A stretch of DNA of 64,000 nucleotides from Anaerolineae bacterium (GCA_022826865.1 JAJDUC010000001.1:62001-126000), one strand, 5' to 3'; shown: positions 34,882 through 45,464, counted from the stretch's first letter. Program-made: numbers and translations. Notes: generated by a model not told the origin, from the letters alone.

Positions 34882-37800
34882 CTACCCAGCGCCCAGCCCC
34901 AGCAAGCCCGTCTCCGGTTGCGGCTTGCGCGACTGTTCATCGTATTTTCCGAAGCGGATGACGTCGCCGGCCCCGGTGATCGCTTCGACCGATAATCCCA
35001 GGCTCTGCAATTCCTTCACAAGGACGCGGAAGCTTGTGGGGATGCCCGGCTCTTCGATCGGCTCGCCTTTTACAATGCTTTCGTAGGTCTTGACGCGACC
35101 CTGCACATCATCCGATTTCACGGTCAGCATCTCCTGGAGGATGTGCGCCGCGCCATAAGCCTCCAGCGCCCAAACCTCCATCTCGCCGAAGCGCTGGCCG
35201 CCAAACTGCGCCTTTCCGCCCAGGGGCTGCTGTGTCACCAGGCTGTAGGGACCGGTCGAACGCGCATGCGCTTTGTCTTCGACCAGGTGCGCCAGCTTGA
35301 GCATGTGCACATAACCCACGGCCACGTGCCGGTCGAAGGACTCGCCGGTGCGTCCGTCATAGAGCGTCTGTTTGCCGTAATGCGGCACTGGCCGGCCGGT
35401 TTCAAACATCACGCGATCGGCGATTTCAAAGAGCTCGCGCTGGGACATACCATCGCTTAATTCGATTGCCTCCGGCGCCGTTTGCTGGATCCAAAGGCGA
35501 ATCGAAGCGTCAACTGCGCTTTTGTCCCGGCGATCGCGCAGCTCCGCCGGCAGGTCATCATTGTCGTAGACCATAATCTCGTCCGGGTCATATCCCAGTT
35601 CGCGCAGCATCTCGGCAAGCGCAACCCGGCGCACATAGATCTCATCGCGCTCCAGGATGATCGCCTCGTTGTCATAGCGGCCGCTTTCCCCGAAACGGTC
35701 AATCAAATAGGCGCTGATGACGTGCATGTCATCATCAAAATCATCCGCTGCCATCCCGGCGCTTTGCGCCAGCCGCGCCTGGTTTTCCCAGGCGCGCTCG
35801 GTGGTGAGCCGCCAAGCCCAGTCTATCATCCAGGCCCGCCCCAGCTCGGCCTGGATCTCGCGCTCTTTCACGCCATCAAAGACGGGCGTGATCGCGCGAA
35901 AGCCGAGACGGTCCGCCGCCCATCCCAAGTGCAGCTCGAGAATTTGGCCGATGTTCATGCGGCTGGGCACGCCCAAGGGATTCAGGATGATCTCCACCGG
36001 AACGCCACCTTCAATATAAGGCATGTCTTCAACGGAAACGATCTTGGAAATCACGCCTTTATTGCCATGCCGCCCCGCCATCTTGTCGCCGACCGTCAGT
36101 TTCCGGCGCTGCGCCACGCTGACGCGGACCATCTTCTCCACGCCGGCGGGCAAATCCGGATGTTCGTCGCGCGTGAATTCTTTGACATCGATGACTTTGC
36201 CGCGGTCGCCATGCGGCAAACGCAATGAAGAATCCTTCACTTCGCGCGCCTGCTCGCCGAAAATCGCGCGCAGCAGCTTCTCTTCGGGCGACAGTTCCTT
36301 CTCGCCCTTTGGCGTGATCTTGCCGACAAGAATGTCGTTCGGGCCGACTTCGGCGCCGATACGCACGATTCCGTGCTCGTCCAGGTCTTTCAGAGCTTCT
36401 TCGCCCACATTGGGTATATCGTAGGTGATTTCTTCCGGACCCAACTTGGTATCGCGCGCTTCGATCTCGTGCTTCTCGATATGGATGCTCGTGAACTTGT
36501 CGTTGCGCAGCATATCTTCGCTGACCAGCAAGGCGTCTTCGTAGTTGCCGCCGTCCCAGGAGAGGAAGCAGGTCAAGACATCGTGGCCCAAAGCCAGGTG
36601 CCCGTCGTAGGTGGATGAGCTATCCGCGATGATGTCGCCCGGCTTGATTTTGTCGCCCTTGCGCACAACCGGACGCTGGTCGATACAGGTCGACTGATTG
36701 GAACGCTCGTACTTGCGCAACTGGAAGGTATGTTCTTCGCCATTCGCCGTGCGCACAATGACACGGTGTCCCTGTACGCTGATCACTTCCGCTTCAATAT
36801 CCGAAACCAGAACCTGGCCGCTGTCCGAAGCCGCCTGACGTTCCATGCCGGTGCTGACGACCGAAACATCGGGGGTGATCAGGGGCACCGCTTGCCGCTG
36901 CATGTTGGAGCCCATCAGCGCGCGGTTGGCGGCGTCATGCGAAAGGAAGGGGATCAGCGCGGCGCTGATGCCGACGATTTGCCGTGGCGCGATATCCATA
37001 TAATCGATGCGCTGCGGCGGCACCGTGATAAAACCCTGGTTGAAACGCGCCGATACGCGGCGCGAAACGAATTGATCCTGCTCATCCAGCACCGCGTTCG
37101 CTTGCGCGATGATGTACTTGTCTTCGTTATCGGCCGAGAGGTATTCGATCGCATGCGTCGCAAATGGAACGACTTGAACTTCCTTCTTTTTGGACCGCTT
37201 CAGCTTGGTCACAATCTTGGAATCCACCACCGTGCCTTCTTCAATGATGACCTTGCCCCTCGAGTTTTCAATATCGTCGTTTACCCGGCGTCCGATTAAA
37301 TCTGGATCGGCGACGGGCAAGCTGTTGACCACTTTGCGATACGGCGTCTCGATGAAGCCCAGCTCGTTCACGCGCGCGTAGCTGGCCAAACGGCCGATTA
37401 GGCCGATGTTCGGTCCCTCCGGAGTTTCGATCGGGCAGATGCGGCCATAATGGCTATGGTGCACATCGCGCACATCGAAACCGGCGCGTTCGCGCCGCAA
37501 CCCACCCGGCCCCAAAGCGGACAAGGTGCGCTTGTGTGTCAATTCCGAAAGCGGATTCGTTTGCTCCATGAACTGCGAAAGCTGCGAGGAACCGAAGAAC
37601 TCGCGTACAGCGGCGACTATCGGCCGAATGTTGACCAGCGAAACCGGTGTCAACTGCTCGGCTTCACGAATCGACATGCGCTCTTTGACGACGCGTTCCA
37701 TACGCCGAAGCCCAATGCGCAGCTTGTTTCCGATCAACTCGCCGACGGTCTTGACGCGCCGATTGCCCAGGTGATCAATATCATCGCTTTGGCGCTGCCC

Positions 37801-38829
37801 ATTGTTGATAAGAATCATGTGCTCAACGAGCTTGACGATATCCGCCTTGGAAATGGTGCGGTGAGATAAATCGATCTGCCCACTGAGATCCAGGCGTTGA
37901 TTCAGCTTGTAACGGCCGACCCGCTCCAGATCGTAGCGGCGCTGATCAAATAGCTGGCTCTCGAGATATTCCCGCGCATTATCCAACGTCGGCGGATCGC
38001 CCGGGCGCATACGCCGGTAAAACTCGATCAGCGCCACTTCCGCGATGGTCTGCTTCTTCTTGACATCCCATACCGGTTCGTTTTTGAAACAGCTTTCGAT
38101 ATAGCGATGCGCTTCGTTGTTGTCGACTTCGGCGAAAATCTCCCGGATCTCGTCATCCTCGCCGGTCTGTATGGGAGACAAATGCCGGGGCAAGCCGTCA
38201 TCAACCGCCGCCAGCGCCCGCAGCAGCACCGTCACCGGGATAGTCCGCTTGCGATTGAATTTGATCGTGATGTAGTCCGTCTTGCGCGTCTCGAACTCCA
38301 TCCAGGCGCCGCGGTCGGGAATCAGCTTGGCGTTGGAAAGCTGGCGACCGGTCGTCCGCTCTTCCTCCGCGTCAAAATAAACGCCGGGAGAGCGGATCAA
38401 CTGGCTGACAACCACCCGCTCAGTGCCATTGATGATGAAGGTGCCCTTCTCCGTCATCAGCGGGAATTCACCCAGGAAGATGTCCTGCTGGATGATTTCG
38501 TCGCCCTGCTCGTGATTGACCAACGCCACTTCAACATAAAGCGGCGACGAATATGACATGTCCCGCTCTATGCACTCGTCCGGATTAAACTTCGGCGGGT
38601 CAAAGCGCGGCTTCAAATTAAAGTCTTTCGACTCCTGGATATTCCCCGGGAAATACAGCGAGAGATTGCCGTTGAAGCTCTGGATGGGATTGATCTCATC
38701 AAAGAGCTCCAGCAGCCTACCGCCGTAGAGGAAGTCATCGAATGAAGACAACTGAATGTCGATCAGCGATGGCAACTCCTGAATCTCAGGAGTTCGAGCG
38801 TAATTCTTCACATTATAATAGTGCTTCAA
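34882..38829 (-). CDS. rpoB: RNA polymerase beta subunit
   Basis: Encodes 1315 residues, full length. Core landmarks include the rifampicin-region stretch [80 protein letters not shown] and the C-terminal [24 protein letters not shown]. The start is a TTG (TTG AAG CAC) with AAGGAG upstream, and no better ATG exists. Neither rpoC downstream nor rplJL upstream is present: an SGNH hydrolase follows and a divergent methyltransferase precedes. The gene is thus a single transcription unit with its own leader. Confidence 0.98.
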   Translation of the reverse strand: MKHYYNVKNYARTPEIQELPSLIDIQLSSFDDFLYGGRLLELFDEINPIQSFNGNLSLYFPGNIQESKDFNLKPRFDPPKFNPDECIERDMSYSSPLYVEVALVNHEQGDEIIQQDIFLGEFPLMTEKGTFIINGTERVVVSQLIRSPGVYFDAEEERTTGRQLSNAKLIPDRGAWMEFETRKTDYITIKFNRKRTIPVTVLLRALAAVDDGLPRHLSPIQTGEDDEIREIFAEVDNNEAHRYIESCFKNEPVWDVKKKQTIAEVALIEFYRRMRPGDPPTLDNAREYLESQLFDQRRYDLERVGRYKLNQRLDLSGQIDLSHRTISKADIVKLVEHMILINNGQRQSDDIDHLGNRRVKTVGELIGNKLRIGLRRMERVVKERMSIREAEQLTPVSLVNIRPIVAAVREFFGSSQLSQFMEQTNPLSELTHKRTLSALGPGGLRRERAGFDVRDVHHSHYGRICPIETPEGPNIGLIGRLASYARVNELGFIETPYRKVVNSLPVADPDLIGRRVNDDIENSRGKVIIEEGTVVDSKIVTKLKRSKKKEVQVVPFATHAIEYLSADNEDKYIIAQANAVLDEQDQFVSRRVSARFNQGFITVPPQRIDYMDIAPRQIVGISAALIPFLSHDAANRALMGSNMQRQAVPLITPDVSVVSTGMERQAASDSGQVLVSDIEAEVISVQGHRVIVRTANGEEHTFQLRKYERSNQSTCIDQRPVVRKGDKIKPGDIIADSSSTYDGHLALGHDVLTCFLSWDGGNYEDALLVSEDMLRNDKFTSIHIEKHEIEARDTKLGPEEITYDIPNVGEEALKDLDEHGIVRIGAEVGPNDILVGKITPKGEKELSPEEKLLRAIFGEQAREVKDSSLRLPHGDRGKVIDVKEFTRDEHPDLPAGVEKMVRVSVAQRRKLTVGDKMAGRHGNKGVISKIVSVEDMPYIEGGVPVEIILNPLGVPSRMNIGQILELHLGWAADRLGFRAITPVFDGVKEREIQAELGRAWMIDWAWRLTTERAWENQARLAQSAGMAADDFDDDMHVISAYLIDRFGESGRYDNEAIILERDEIYVRRVALAEMLRELGYDPDEIMVYDNDDLPAELRDRRDKSAVDASIRLWIQQTAPEAIELSDGMSQRELFEIADRVMFETGRPVPHYGKQTLYDGRTGESFDRHVAVGYVHMLKLAHLVEDKAHARSTGPYSLVTQQPLGGKAQFGGQRFGEMEVWALEAYGAAHILQEMLTVKSDDVQGRVKTYESIVKGEPIEEPGIPTSFRVLVKELQSLGLSVEAITGAGDVIRFGKYDEQSRKPQPETGLLGLGAG

Positions 38830-38990
38830 GGCGGAACTCCTTGCATGAACAGATGACAGGGCTGACCATGAAAGACGGCGACAAAAAACCGCTACACTGC
38901 GACAATGCTAATGCGCAAAACACAAACAGTGCTTACCACCGGTTTTCTTGTATCCAGCAATATGTTGCGTCAAGAGGACTGCAATCCTGC

Positions 38991-39019
38991 AGAGTAATAG
39001 AAGAACAAGGCCTTGTCAA
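38991..39019 (-). promoter_or_regulatory. Candidate rpoB promoter
   Basis: On the minus strand TTGACA (39014-39019) is followed after 17 bp by TACTCT (38991-38996), which would give a leader of about 155 nt before the TTG start at 38829. The whole 300-bp stretch 38830-39129 holds no gene on either strand apart from this promoter and the leader. Confidence 0.45.
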
Positions 39020-39129
39020 GACAATCCTTAAACTCGACCATTATTCGAAGATGGCTGACTACAGTGTATCATAAGCGCGGCGGATTGCAAGAGGCCGCTT
39101 GCGCCGCGGACGGGGAAAGAGACAGACGC

Positions 39130-39927
39130 GTGGATAAACTCAAGCGCCCGCGCGATGTGAAACAACAGGTGCAAAGTCGCTTCGGCGATGTCGCCGCCAA
39201 TTACCGCGCGAGCAAAGCGCATGCCGCCGGACCCGACCTGGATCTTATGGTTGAATACGCGCATCTGAATGCGGACTCGCTTGTTCTTGACGCCGGCTGT
39301 GGCGCCGGCCACACCGCCCTGGCTTTCGCGGCCAAGGCGGGACAAGTCATCGCCTGCGATTTCACAGCATCCATGCTGGCGCAGCTTGTCGCGCTCGCCC
39401 GGCAACGCGGCGTCGGCAACGTCATCACACAACTGGCCGATGTCGAATGCCTGCCATTCCCCGCCGACGCATTCGACCTGATCGCCACGCGCTACAGCGG
39501 CCACCACTGGCTGCATCCGCAAAGGGCGCTGGCCGAATTCCGCCGTCTGCTCAAGGCTGACGGGCAGCTCCTCATCAGTGACATCATGGCGCGCGAAGAT
39601 TATGCCCAGGATACATTCTTGCAGACGATTGAGCTTTTGCGGGATCCGTCCCACGTGCGCGACTACCGGATCTCCGAATGGCGAGATCTGCTTGCCGCCG
39701 CTGGATTCGATTCCGAGATCCTTCTAAGTTTTGACTTGACCCTGCGCTTCGGTGTATGGACGCGGCGTATGGCAACACCGCGGCAGAATGCCGAGATGAT
39801 CATGTCGCTGTTCAGCGGCGCTTCCGAAGATATCAGGCGCCAATTCGCTCTGCCGGCGGAATTGCCGGACGAAGACTTCGACTTCGTCATACCGGGCGCA
39901 GTGATCCGCGGAACACTAGCCGGGTGA
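39130..39927 (+). CDS. Class I SAM-dependent methyltransferase (UbiE/Methyltransf_11 type)
   Basis: Encodes 265 residues from GTG 39130, chosen because conserved-looking sequence begins there; the frame is open a further 39 codons upstream without a good site. Motif I is VLDAGCGAGHTALAFA, motif II acid is in VIACDFTASML, and the motif IV region is LPFPADAFDLIATRYSGHHW. The small-molecule type is indicated by FRRLLKADGQLLISDIM. The substrate is unknown. It is convergent with the ABC-F gene (8-bp gap) and divergent from rpoB. Confidence 0.85.
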   Translation: MDKLKRPRDVKQQVQSRFGDVAANYRASKAHAAGPDLDLMVEYAHLNADSLVLDAGCGAGHTALAFAAKAGQVIACDFTASMLAQLVALARQRGVGNVITQLADVECLPFPADAFDLIATRYSGHHWLHPQRALAEFRRLLKADGQLLISDIMAREDYAQDTFLQTIELLRDPSHVRDYRISEWRDLLAAAGFDSEILLSFDLTLRFGVWTRRMATPRQNAEMIMSLFSGASEDIRRQFALPAELPDEDFDFVIPGAVIRGTLAG

Positions 39928-39935
39928 AGGCGCAA

Positions 39936-41582
39936 TTACAGCTTGCCCAGCGCCTGCAAATACTCAGTATACCCGCCCTTGTGCTCTGTCAGCGCGCCGT
40001 CCTCAATCACCACCAGACGATCGACTGTCTGGTCGAGAAAATAGCGGTCATGCGAGACGATAAGGACCGTGCCGACGAAGTCATCCAGCGCGTCTTCCAC
40101 CACTTCCACGGACGGAATATCGAGGTTGTTGGACGGCTCGTCCAACAAGAGTAGATTCGGCCGCCGCAGCATCACCAGCGCCAACTGCAAGCGGCTCCGC
40201 TCCCCGCCGGAAAGCGTCCGGATCGGCTGCCGCGCTTGTTCATAGGCGAAGGCCATGCGCAGCAGAAAGTTGACGGCGCTGTTTTCACTGCTGTTCTGCA
40301 TATTGCTGATGAGTTCCAGCGGTGTTCTGTCCAGCCACTTGTCCAGTGTCCCATGCTCCTGCGAATAATAGCCGATGCGGATGCTGGGCCCGACCTTGAC
40401 GATGCCGGCGTCAGCTTCGCGCTCGCCCAATATCAGCTTCAGCAGCACAGTTTTGCCCGCGCCATTGGGACCGATGACCTCGACGCGTTCCCCGTGCCGC
40501 AGCAGCAAATTGGCGCCGGCAAAGAGCAGATTCTCATCAAATGCCATAGCAACATCGATCAGTTCAAGCACCTTCTTGCTGCCGCGCCAGCCGGCCACTT
40601 TGAAATCCATTAGATGCGCGTCTTCGACGCGTTCGATGATTTCTCCACGCTCTTCCATCTTTTCCAGCATGCGCCGCCGCTGCCGGGCCGCCAACATGTG
40701 CTTGCGGCTCAAGACCTGCTTCGCCCAACGTTCGAAGCGCTCGATCATTTCTTCAAGGCGGGCGATTTCCTTTTGCTGCGTCACATACTGCTGACGCTGC
40801 CGCAGGCGTCGCAATTCGCGCTCGTTTACATAATAGGAGTAATTGCCGTGATAAATCGTCAGTGCGCCGTTTTCCAATTCGGCGGTCTTTGTCGCCACCT
40901 CGTCGAGCAGATAGCGATCGTGTGAGATGATGAGAACGCTGCCTCGATAGTTGAGGATGAAGCGCTCCAACTGGTTCTTGCCCGCCAAATCAAGATGGTT
41001 GTCCGGCTCGTCCAGCAGAAGGATATCCGGCGCCGACACCGCCAATTGCGCCAGCGCAACCAATTTCTTCTGGCCGCCGGAGAGCGCCGCGGCAGGCAGG
41101 TCATAATCTTCTTGAGAAAATCCCAGCATGGCCAGCAATTCACGCACATGGCTTTCATGCCGCGCTCCGTTCATCCGCTCGTAAAGCGCCAACTGCGCTT
41201 CATGCTGCTCGAGCGTCTGCGCCAGCCGCCTGTCATCGCCATAAACCGCCGGGTCCGCCAGTTGCGCTTCGATGATATTGAGCGCCGCTTCAACCTCCGC
41301 CAGTTCTCGCGGCTTAATCATCGCCGTTTGGATCAATGTCTGGCCCGCTGGCAATTCTATATCCTGAGGCAAATGGCCGATGCGCAAGCCGCCCGGCCGC
41401 GCGATATGCCCGCGATCCGGTTCAATATCGCCCAGCAGCAGCTTGAACAAGGTCGATTTGCCCGCTCCATTGGGACCGATCAGCGCAACACGATCGCGAG
41501 CGCCGACGGCCAGGGACAGATCCCGGTAGAGCGCGCGACCGGCGAAGCTGACGGTGATATTGTTGACGCGCAGGATCTGCAT
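39936..41582 (-). CDS. ABC-F family ATPase (ribosome-associated type)
   Basis: Encodes 548 residues with two ABC domains and no membrane helices. Domain 1 has GPNGAGKST and ALSGGQKKLVALAQ with LLLDEPDNHLDL. The charged linker (about residues 235-305, with LRRLRQRQQYVTQQKEIARLEEMIERFERW) is the P-site tRNA-interaction motif region. Domain 2 has GPNGAGKTVLL and LSGGERSRLQLAL with LLLDEPSNNLDI. ABC-F proteins bind the ribosomal E site and relieve stalling or give antibiotic protection; which applies here is not decidable by eye. Confidence 0.9.
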   Translation of the reverse strand: MQILRVNNITVSFAGRALYRDLSLAVGARDRVALIGPNGAGKSTLFKLLLGDIEPDRGHIARPGGLRIGHLPQDIELPAGQTLIQTAMIKPRELAEVEAALNIIEAQLADPAVYGDDRRLAQTLEQHEAQLALYERMNGARHESHVRELLAMLGFSQEDYDLPAAALSGGQKKLVALAQLAVSAPDILLLDEPDNHLDLAGKNQLERFILNYRGSVLIISHDRYLLDEVATKTAELENGALTIYHGNYSYYVNERELRRLRQRQQYVTQQKEIARLEEMIERFERWAKQVLSRKHMLAARQRRRMLEKMEERGEIIERVEDAHLMDFKVAGWRGSKKVLELIDVAMAFDENLLFAGANLLLRHGERVEVIGPNGAGKTVLLKLILGEREADAGIVKVGPSIRIGYYSQEHGTLDKWLDRTPLELISNMQNSSENSAVNFLLRMAFAYEQARQPIRTLSGGERSRLQLALVMLRRPNLLLLDEPSNNLDIPSVEVVEDALDDFVGTVLIVSHDRYFLDQTVDRLVVIEDGALTEHKGGYTEYLQALGKL

Positions 41583-41668
41583 ATCGAGTCACTGGGATGA
41601 ATCTGCCGGAATAGCAGCGCAAGAATAGCACATGCCCGGGCGAGCGAGCATAGCGCAGACTCCGGGAA

Positions 41669-41853
41669 CAAAGCAATCGCATCCAATTGAAATTGCGCTG
41701 CTACATGGCGATTCTTGCTCACATTTCGTAATCTGCAGGGGCGTTTCGCTGAAACGCCCACAATTTGTAGATCATTTTCAACGGGCGTCTCATGAGACGC
41801 CCATGCATTTTTACGTGGCCATAGGCGGATAATGTTTTGATGCGATTGCTCTG
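41669..41853. mobile_element. MITE-like palindromic element, family A copy 2
   Basis: About 185 bp. Terminal inverted repeats CAAAGCAATCGCATCCAATT (41669-41688) and the complement of 41834-41853 agree at 16 of 20. The internal GGGCGTTTC/GAAACGCCC and GGGCGTCTC/GAGACGCCC hairpins are as in copy 1. Directly flanking are GACTCCGGGAAC (41658-41669) and GACTTCGGGAAC (41853-41864), a possible target duplication. The gap 41583-41942 holds no gene. Confidence 0.75.
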
Positions 41854-41942
41854 ACTTCGGGAACCTGGGCCGGATCGTGTATTATTCAGGCAAATGCAAG
41901 CGTCGCTTGCCGGTCCGCAAAGGCGGCGCAGAGGAATCGTCC

Positions 41943-43001
41943 ATGTTCATAGTCGACGCCCAGCAGAACATCGCTTTCAACGCACAACAGCTCGGGCGGG
42001 ATTTCACGCGCTGGGCCTGGCATCAGCGCGAAGATGATGCGGACGGAGATCTGCCGCCGGCGACGGTCAGCCTGCGCGACAACCTGCTCGGGCGGATTGC
42101 GATTGTCTTCGGCAGTATCGCAGTCATATCCGAATCTTCGCCGGCGCTGCGGAATTGGCAGCGTTTTTCCTATCGCACATCCGCCGACGCCTCAGAATTG
42201 GCGCGCTGGCAAATGGACCATTATAAGCGTCTCGCCGACGACAACGATGCCATTCGTCTGTTGCGCACGCAGGCTGACCTGGCGGCTGTGCTGGAATCCT
42301 GGCGGCCCGAGAAAGAAATTGGCGAGCGTACCCAGGGCATCGTCGTCGCCTTGAAAGGCGCGGAGCCGATCGCTGAACCGTTGCAATTCGAAGAATGGTA
42401 TGAATATGGCGCGCGCGTCGTCGCGCTGGCTTGGGGGCCGACGCGCTACGCCGCTGGCGGGGGCGACATCACCCGGCTCGGCTATGAGTTGCTCGAAGTC
42501 CTGGCTGATTTCAACGTCCTGCTGGATATCTCAGGTTTATCTCAGCGCGCCGCCGCTGACGCCATCGACAGATATGAAGGCGCGCTTCTCGCCAGCCACG
42601 CCGGTCCGCGTCAATTCGGGGGCAATCCGCGCGCCCTGTCTGATGAGTTAATCCGCCGCTTGTCCGAACGCGACGGGATAATCGGCATCATGGTGTATAA
42701 TCCCTACCTAAGGAAAGACTGGCATCCCAGCGATCCAAAACGGCGAGTGACCGTTTCCCATTGGGCCGATGCCGTCGACTACGTTTGCCAGTTGACCGGC
42801 ACGGTCGCCCACGTGGGCCTGGGCAGCGATATCGACGGCGGCTATGCCTACAGCAGCCTGCCCGCCGAAATTGACACATCCAGCGATCTGTGGCTGCTGC
42901 GGCGGGCGCTGCTGGAGCGGGGCTTCGCGGCGGAGGATGTGTCAGCGATCCTTGGAGGCAACATGCTGAAGAAGCTCAAAGAAGTCTTGCCGGAGGGCTA
43001 A
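41943..43001 (+). CDS. Membrane dipeptidase (peptidase M19) homologue with altered metal site
   Basis: Encodes 352 residues from ATG 41943, preceded by GAGGA. Family features are DISGLSQRAAADAI, the histidine of ASHAGPR, NPRALSDELIRRLSERDGIIGI, the Asp of HVGLGSDIDGG and the terminal ILGGNMLK. The N-terminal zinc motif, normally DxHxD, reads D5-A-Q-Q-N9 here, so the His and Asp ligands are Gln and Asn. The bridging Glu region (usually IEGGH) reads ALKGAE. The protein may be a non-hydrolytic relative or use a different chemistry. It is followed 6 bp later by a small membrane-protein gene. Confidence 0.82.
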   Translation: MFIVDAQQNIAFNAQQLGRDFTRWAWHQREDDADGDLPPATVSLRDNLLGRIAIVFGSIAVISESSPALRNWQRFSYRTSADASELARWQMDHYKRLADDNDAIRLLRTQADLAAVLESWRPEKEIGERTQGIVVALKGAEPIAEPLQFEEWYEYGARVVALAWGPTRYAAGGGDITRLGYELLEVLADFNVLLDISGLSQRAAADAIDRYEGALLASHAGPRQFGGNPRALSDELIRRLSERDGIIGIMVYNPYLRKDWHPSDPKRRVTVSHWADAVDYVCQLTGTVAHVGLGSDIDGGYAYSSLPAEIDTSSDLWLLRRALLERGFAAEDVSAILGGNMLKKLKEVLPEG

Positions 43002-43007
43002 GAGCGG

Positions 43008-43523
43008 ATGTGGCGCTTCGCGCAAGTCGGCATCGCTTTGGGAGCGCTTGGGGCCATGATCTGCCTCATGGGCCTGTTCCCGAGCGTTACCGGCGCCGAA
43101 CCAACCGTCGGCATTGGATTGGTGCAGGTTGTTATGGTTTTATTTGGCTACAGCTTGCTCATCCTCGGCGCGCTCACCTATGTGAAGTACACATTTTATT
43201 TGGACGTTCCCGCCACGCTTAGCCAACAGATTGGCACGCGTTTGGCATTGACCGGGCTGCTCTTTGCCGCCTTGGCCGGCCTCGCCGATATCCTTGGCTT
43301 CGGCACCCATATTCGCGTCGGCGCCGACGACATATTCTTCGGTCGCCTGCAATTGATAGGCATCTTGACGAGCTTTGGCTTATCATCCTTGGGCGTTCTG
43401 GTGTATGTGCTGGCGGGCGCGGGCCTGGCGCGCCACGCGCCGGTGGAAGCGCTCAGCGACAGCATCGCCGGTGTTGACGATACGCACGAACTCATCCTGC
43501 CCGACGGCGAGGACGGGACTTGA
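43008..43523 (+). CDS. Four-helix membrane protein of unknown function
   Basis: Encodes 171 residues. Four hydrophobic helices are visible: VGIALGALGAMICLMGLF, VVMVLFGYSLLILGALTYV, LALTGLLFAALAGLADILGFG and LIGILTSFGLSSLGVLVYVLAGAGL. The C-terminal tail is acidic (DDTHELILPDGEDG). No family is recognised. The ATG lies 6 bp after the dipeptidase homologue, so they share a transcript and possibly a function. Confidence 0.7.
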   Translation: MWRFAQVGIALGALGAMICLMGLFPSVTGAEPTVGIGLVQVVMVLFGYSLLILGALTYVKYTFYLDVPATLSQQIGTRLALTGLLFAALAGLADILGFGTHIRVGADDIFFGRLQLIGILTSFGLSSLGVLVYVLAGAGLARHAPVEALSDSIAGVDDTHELILPDGEDGT

Positions 43524-43595
43524 GCCCAGTCTTATGATCCCAGAAGGCCATGGCTCCGGCTCCCTGGACCACGTTATTCACGGATAGGGACCAGC

Positions 43596-44729
43596 GTGCA
43601 TAAGACGCCGCCAAAATTGCTCTTCGTGGTGAACATACCACGCTTCTTTCTTTCGCACCGATTGCCTTTGGCGCTGGCGGCGCAGGCCGCCGGTTACGAG
43701 ACGCACGTTGCGGCGTCCGCGGCCGACCGCGCGTCGGCGCAGCGGATTAAGGACGCGGGATTGCCCTTCCATCCCTTGCCGCTCAGCCAGCATGGGCTCA
43801 ATCCCATTCGCGAGATAGGCACCCTGCTGGCGCTGCGTCGGCTCTACCGCGAACTTAAGCCGGATCTGATTCACCATGTCAGCATCAAGCCAATTTTGTA
43901 TGGCGGCATCGCCGCGCGGCTGGCCGGCGGACCGCGCGCGGTTCACGCCCTGAGCGGATTGGGCTACATATTTGTAAGCCGGGACATCAAAGCGCGGCTG
44001 CTGCGTGTCCTGTGCCAACCGGCTTTCAAGATCGCGCTTGCCGGCGCAAACTCGCGCATGATCTTCCAGAATCGCGATGACCGGCAGTTTTTCCTGCAAC
44101 ACGGCTTAATTGACGAAGACCGGACCGTCCTCATCCGCGGCTCCGGTGTAGACGAACAGCAATTCAGCCCGCGCGACGCAGAGCGCTCGTCTAAGCCGGT
44201 TGTCTTGTTCGCCGGGCGTCTGCTCTGGCGGAAAGGCATTGGTGATTTTGTCGAAGTCGCGCGTCGACTGCGCGGGCAGGCGCATTTTCGCGTGGCCGGT
44301 TACGAAGAAGAGACCAGCCCCCTTAACGTCGCCGCCTCCCAATTGCGGGCTTGGGCCGACGAAGGCCTCATCGACTGGCTCGGCAAACGGGAGGACATGC
44401 CGGAGGTATATGCCGATTGCGATATTCTTTGCCTGCCCTCGACCTACGGCGAAGGTGTGCCCAAGGTCCTGATTGAAGCGGCCGCCTGTGGTCGCGCTTG
44501 CATTGCCACCGACAGTCCCGGTTGTCGCGAGATTGTGCAAGATGGCGTGAATGGGCTGCTCGTGCCGCCCTGCGATCTCGAGGCCTTGACCGAGGCCGTG
44601 CGGCGGCTGATCCGGAACGAATCCACGAGGAGAGACATGGGCGCGCGCGGACGTCAAATTGTGCTCGAGGGTTTTACCCGGCGGCAGGTGACCGACAAGA
44701 CGCTGGCGCTTTACCGGTCGCTATTTTGA
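43596..44729 (+). CDS. Glycosyltransferase family 4 (GT-B)
   Basis: Encodes 377 residues from a GTG start (VHKTPPKLLFVVN) with ATAGGGA upstream. The N-terminal Rossmann half is FVVNIPRFFLSHRLPLALA and the acceptor region GLNPIREIGTLLALRRLYRELKPDLIHHVS. The donor half has VLFAGRLLWRKGIGDFVE and the EX7E-type motif in STYGEGVPKVLIEAAACGR. It most resembles enzymes adding sugars to undecaprenyl- or exopolysaccharide-linked glycans, but the sugar cannot be stated. Confidence 0.88.
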   Translation: MHKTPPKLLFVVNIPRFFLSHRLPLALAAQAAGYETHVAASAADRASAQRIKDAGLPFHPLPLSQHGLNPIREIGTLLALRRLYRELKPDLIHHVSIKPILYGGIAARLAGGPRAVHALSGLGYIFVSRDIKARLLRVLCQPAFKIALAGANSRMIFQNRDDRQFFLQHGLIDEDRTVLIRGSGVDEQQFSPRDAERSSKPVVLFAGRLLWRKGIGDFVEVARRLRGQAHFRVAGYEEETSPLNVAASQLRAWADEGLIDWLGKREDMPEVYADCDILCLPSTYGEGVPKVLIEAAACGRACIATDSPGCREIVQDGVNGLLVPPCDLEALTEAVRRLIRNESTRRDMGARGRQIVLEGFTRRQVTDKTLALYRSLF

Positions 44730-44747
44730 GGAAATCCCAGCCCCGCC

Positions 44748-44762
44748 CCAGGCGGCGCCTGG
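44748..44762. terminator. Hairpin between convergent glycosyltransferase and nfi genes
   Basis: CCAGGC (44748-44753), loop GGC and GCCTGG (44757-44762) form a compact palindromic stem in the 40-bp gap between two convergent genes. It could act in both directions. No long T-run follows on the plus strand (CGTAGTTT). Confidence 0.4.
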
Positions 44763-44769
44763 CGTAGTT

Positions 44770-45432
44770 TCAAGACAAACTGGCAGCCTTGTGCGCCGCG
44801 CGAATGGGTTCCGGAAGCCGGAACCTTGTCGTGGTCGTCAGGACCAAATGCGCCGCGCTCTCCAGATCTGCAAAATGCCCGACAGAGACGTAGACCGGCT
44901 TGACGTTACTACGGGTCCGTAGCACGACGCCGAGCGTCTCCCCTTTGTGGATCAATGGACTGCGGCTGCCTTTCACGGGTGCCGGCTCTTGATGCGTCCC
45001 TATGAATCGCGTCTTGCCGCAGCCCACAGTCGGGCGCCCCAGCCACAATCCCAAGTGCGCAGCAATGCCCATGCGACGCGGATGCATTTGGCCCATGCCG
45101 TCGAAAATAAAGACATCGGGCTCATTGCGCAGCGCGCTCAAAGCCGCAAGCAGCACCGGACCTTCACGAAAGGCAAGCAAACCGGGAATGTAGGGGAAGC
45201 TGGTTTCGGCCTTGGCGCGCCGGGTTTCAATGGTCTCCAGTTGCGGGTAGCGCATCACAACCACCGCGGCGCGAGAAACGCCGCCCTTTACGCTGACATC
45301 GACGCCGGCGACCGTTCGAATCCGCCCTGGATCAAGCGGCTTGTCGTCGACAAGCCCGGAAGCCAGAACCGCTTGCAGTTCAATCGCCGCTCTTGGGCTG
45401 AGATCCCAATCGTGCAGCGCTTCAAACTTCAT
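44770..45432 (-). CDS. nfi: Endonuclease V (deoxyinosine 3' endonuclease)
   Basis: Encodes 220 residues, typical length. It nicks DNA (and inosine RNA) near deaminated adenine. Key sites are the catalytic Asp in VAGVDVSVKGG, the PYIPGLLAFREGP segment with its Glu, the second Asp in VFIFDGMGQMHPRRMGIAAHLGL and the Lys of GCGKTRFIG. It lies 32 bp downstream of rpoD on the same strand, so it may be read from the rpoD transcript. Confidence 0.94.
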   Translation of the reverse strand: MKFEALHDWDLSPRAAIELQAVLASGLVDDKPLDPGRIRTVAGVDVSVKGGVSRAAVVVMRYPQLETIETRRAKAETSFPYIPGLLAFREGPVLLAALSALRNEPDVFIFDGMGQMHPRRMGIAAHLGLWLGRPTVGCGKTRFIGTHQEPAPVKGSRSPLIHKGETLGVVLRTRSNVKPVYVSVGHFADLESAAHLVLTTTTRFRLPEPIRAAHKAASLS

Positions 45433-45464
45433 GCGGATAAGAGCCGCGGTTGCCAGCTTGGGCG

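Noticed and set aside
38742..39074. 110-codon plus-strand open frame over the rpoB start and leader
   Set aside because: Antisense to the rpoB start and leader; no domain features.
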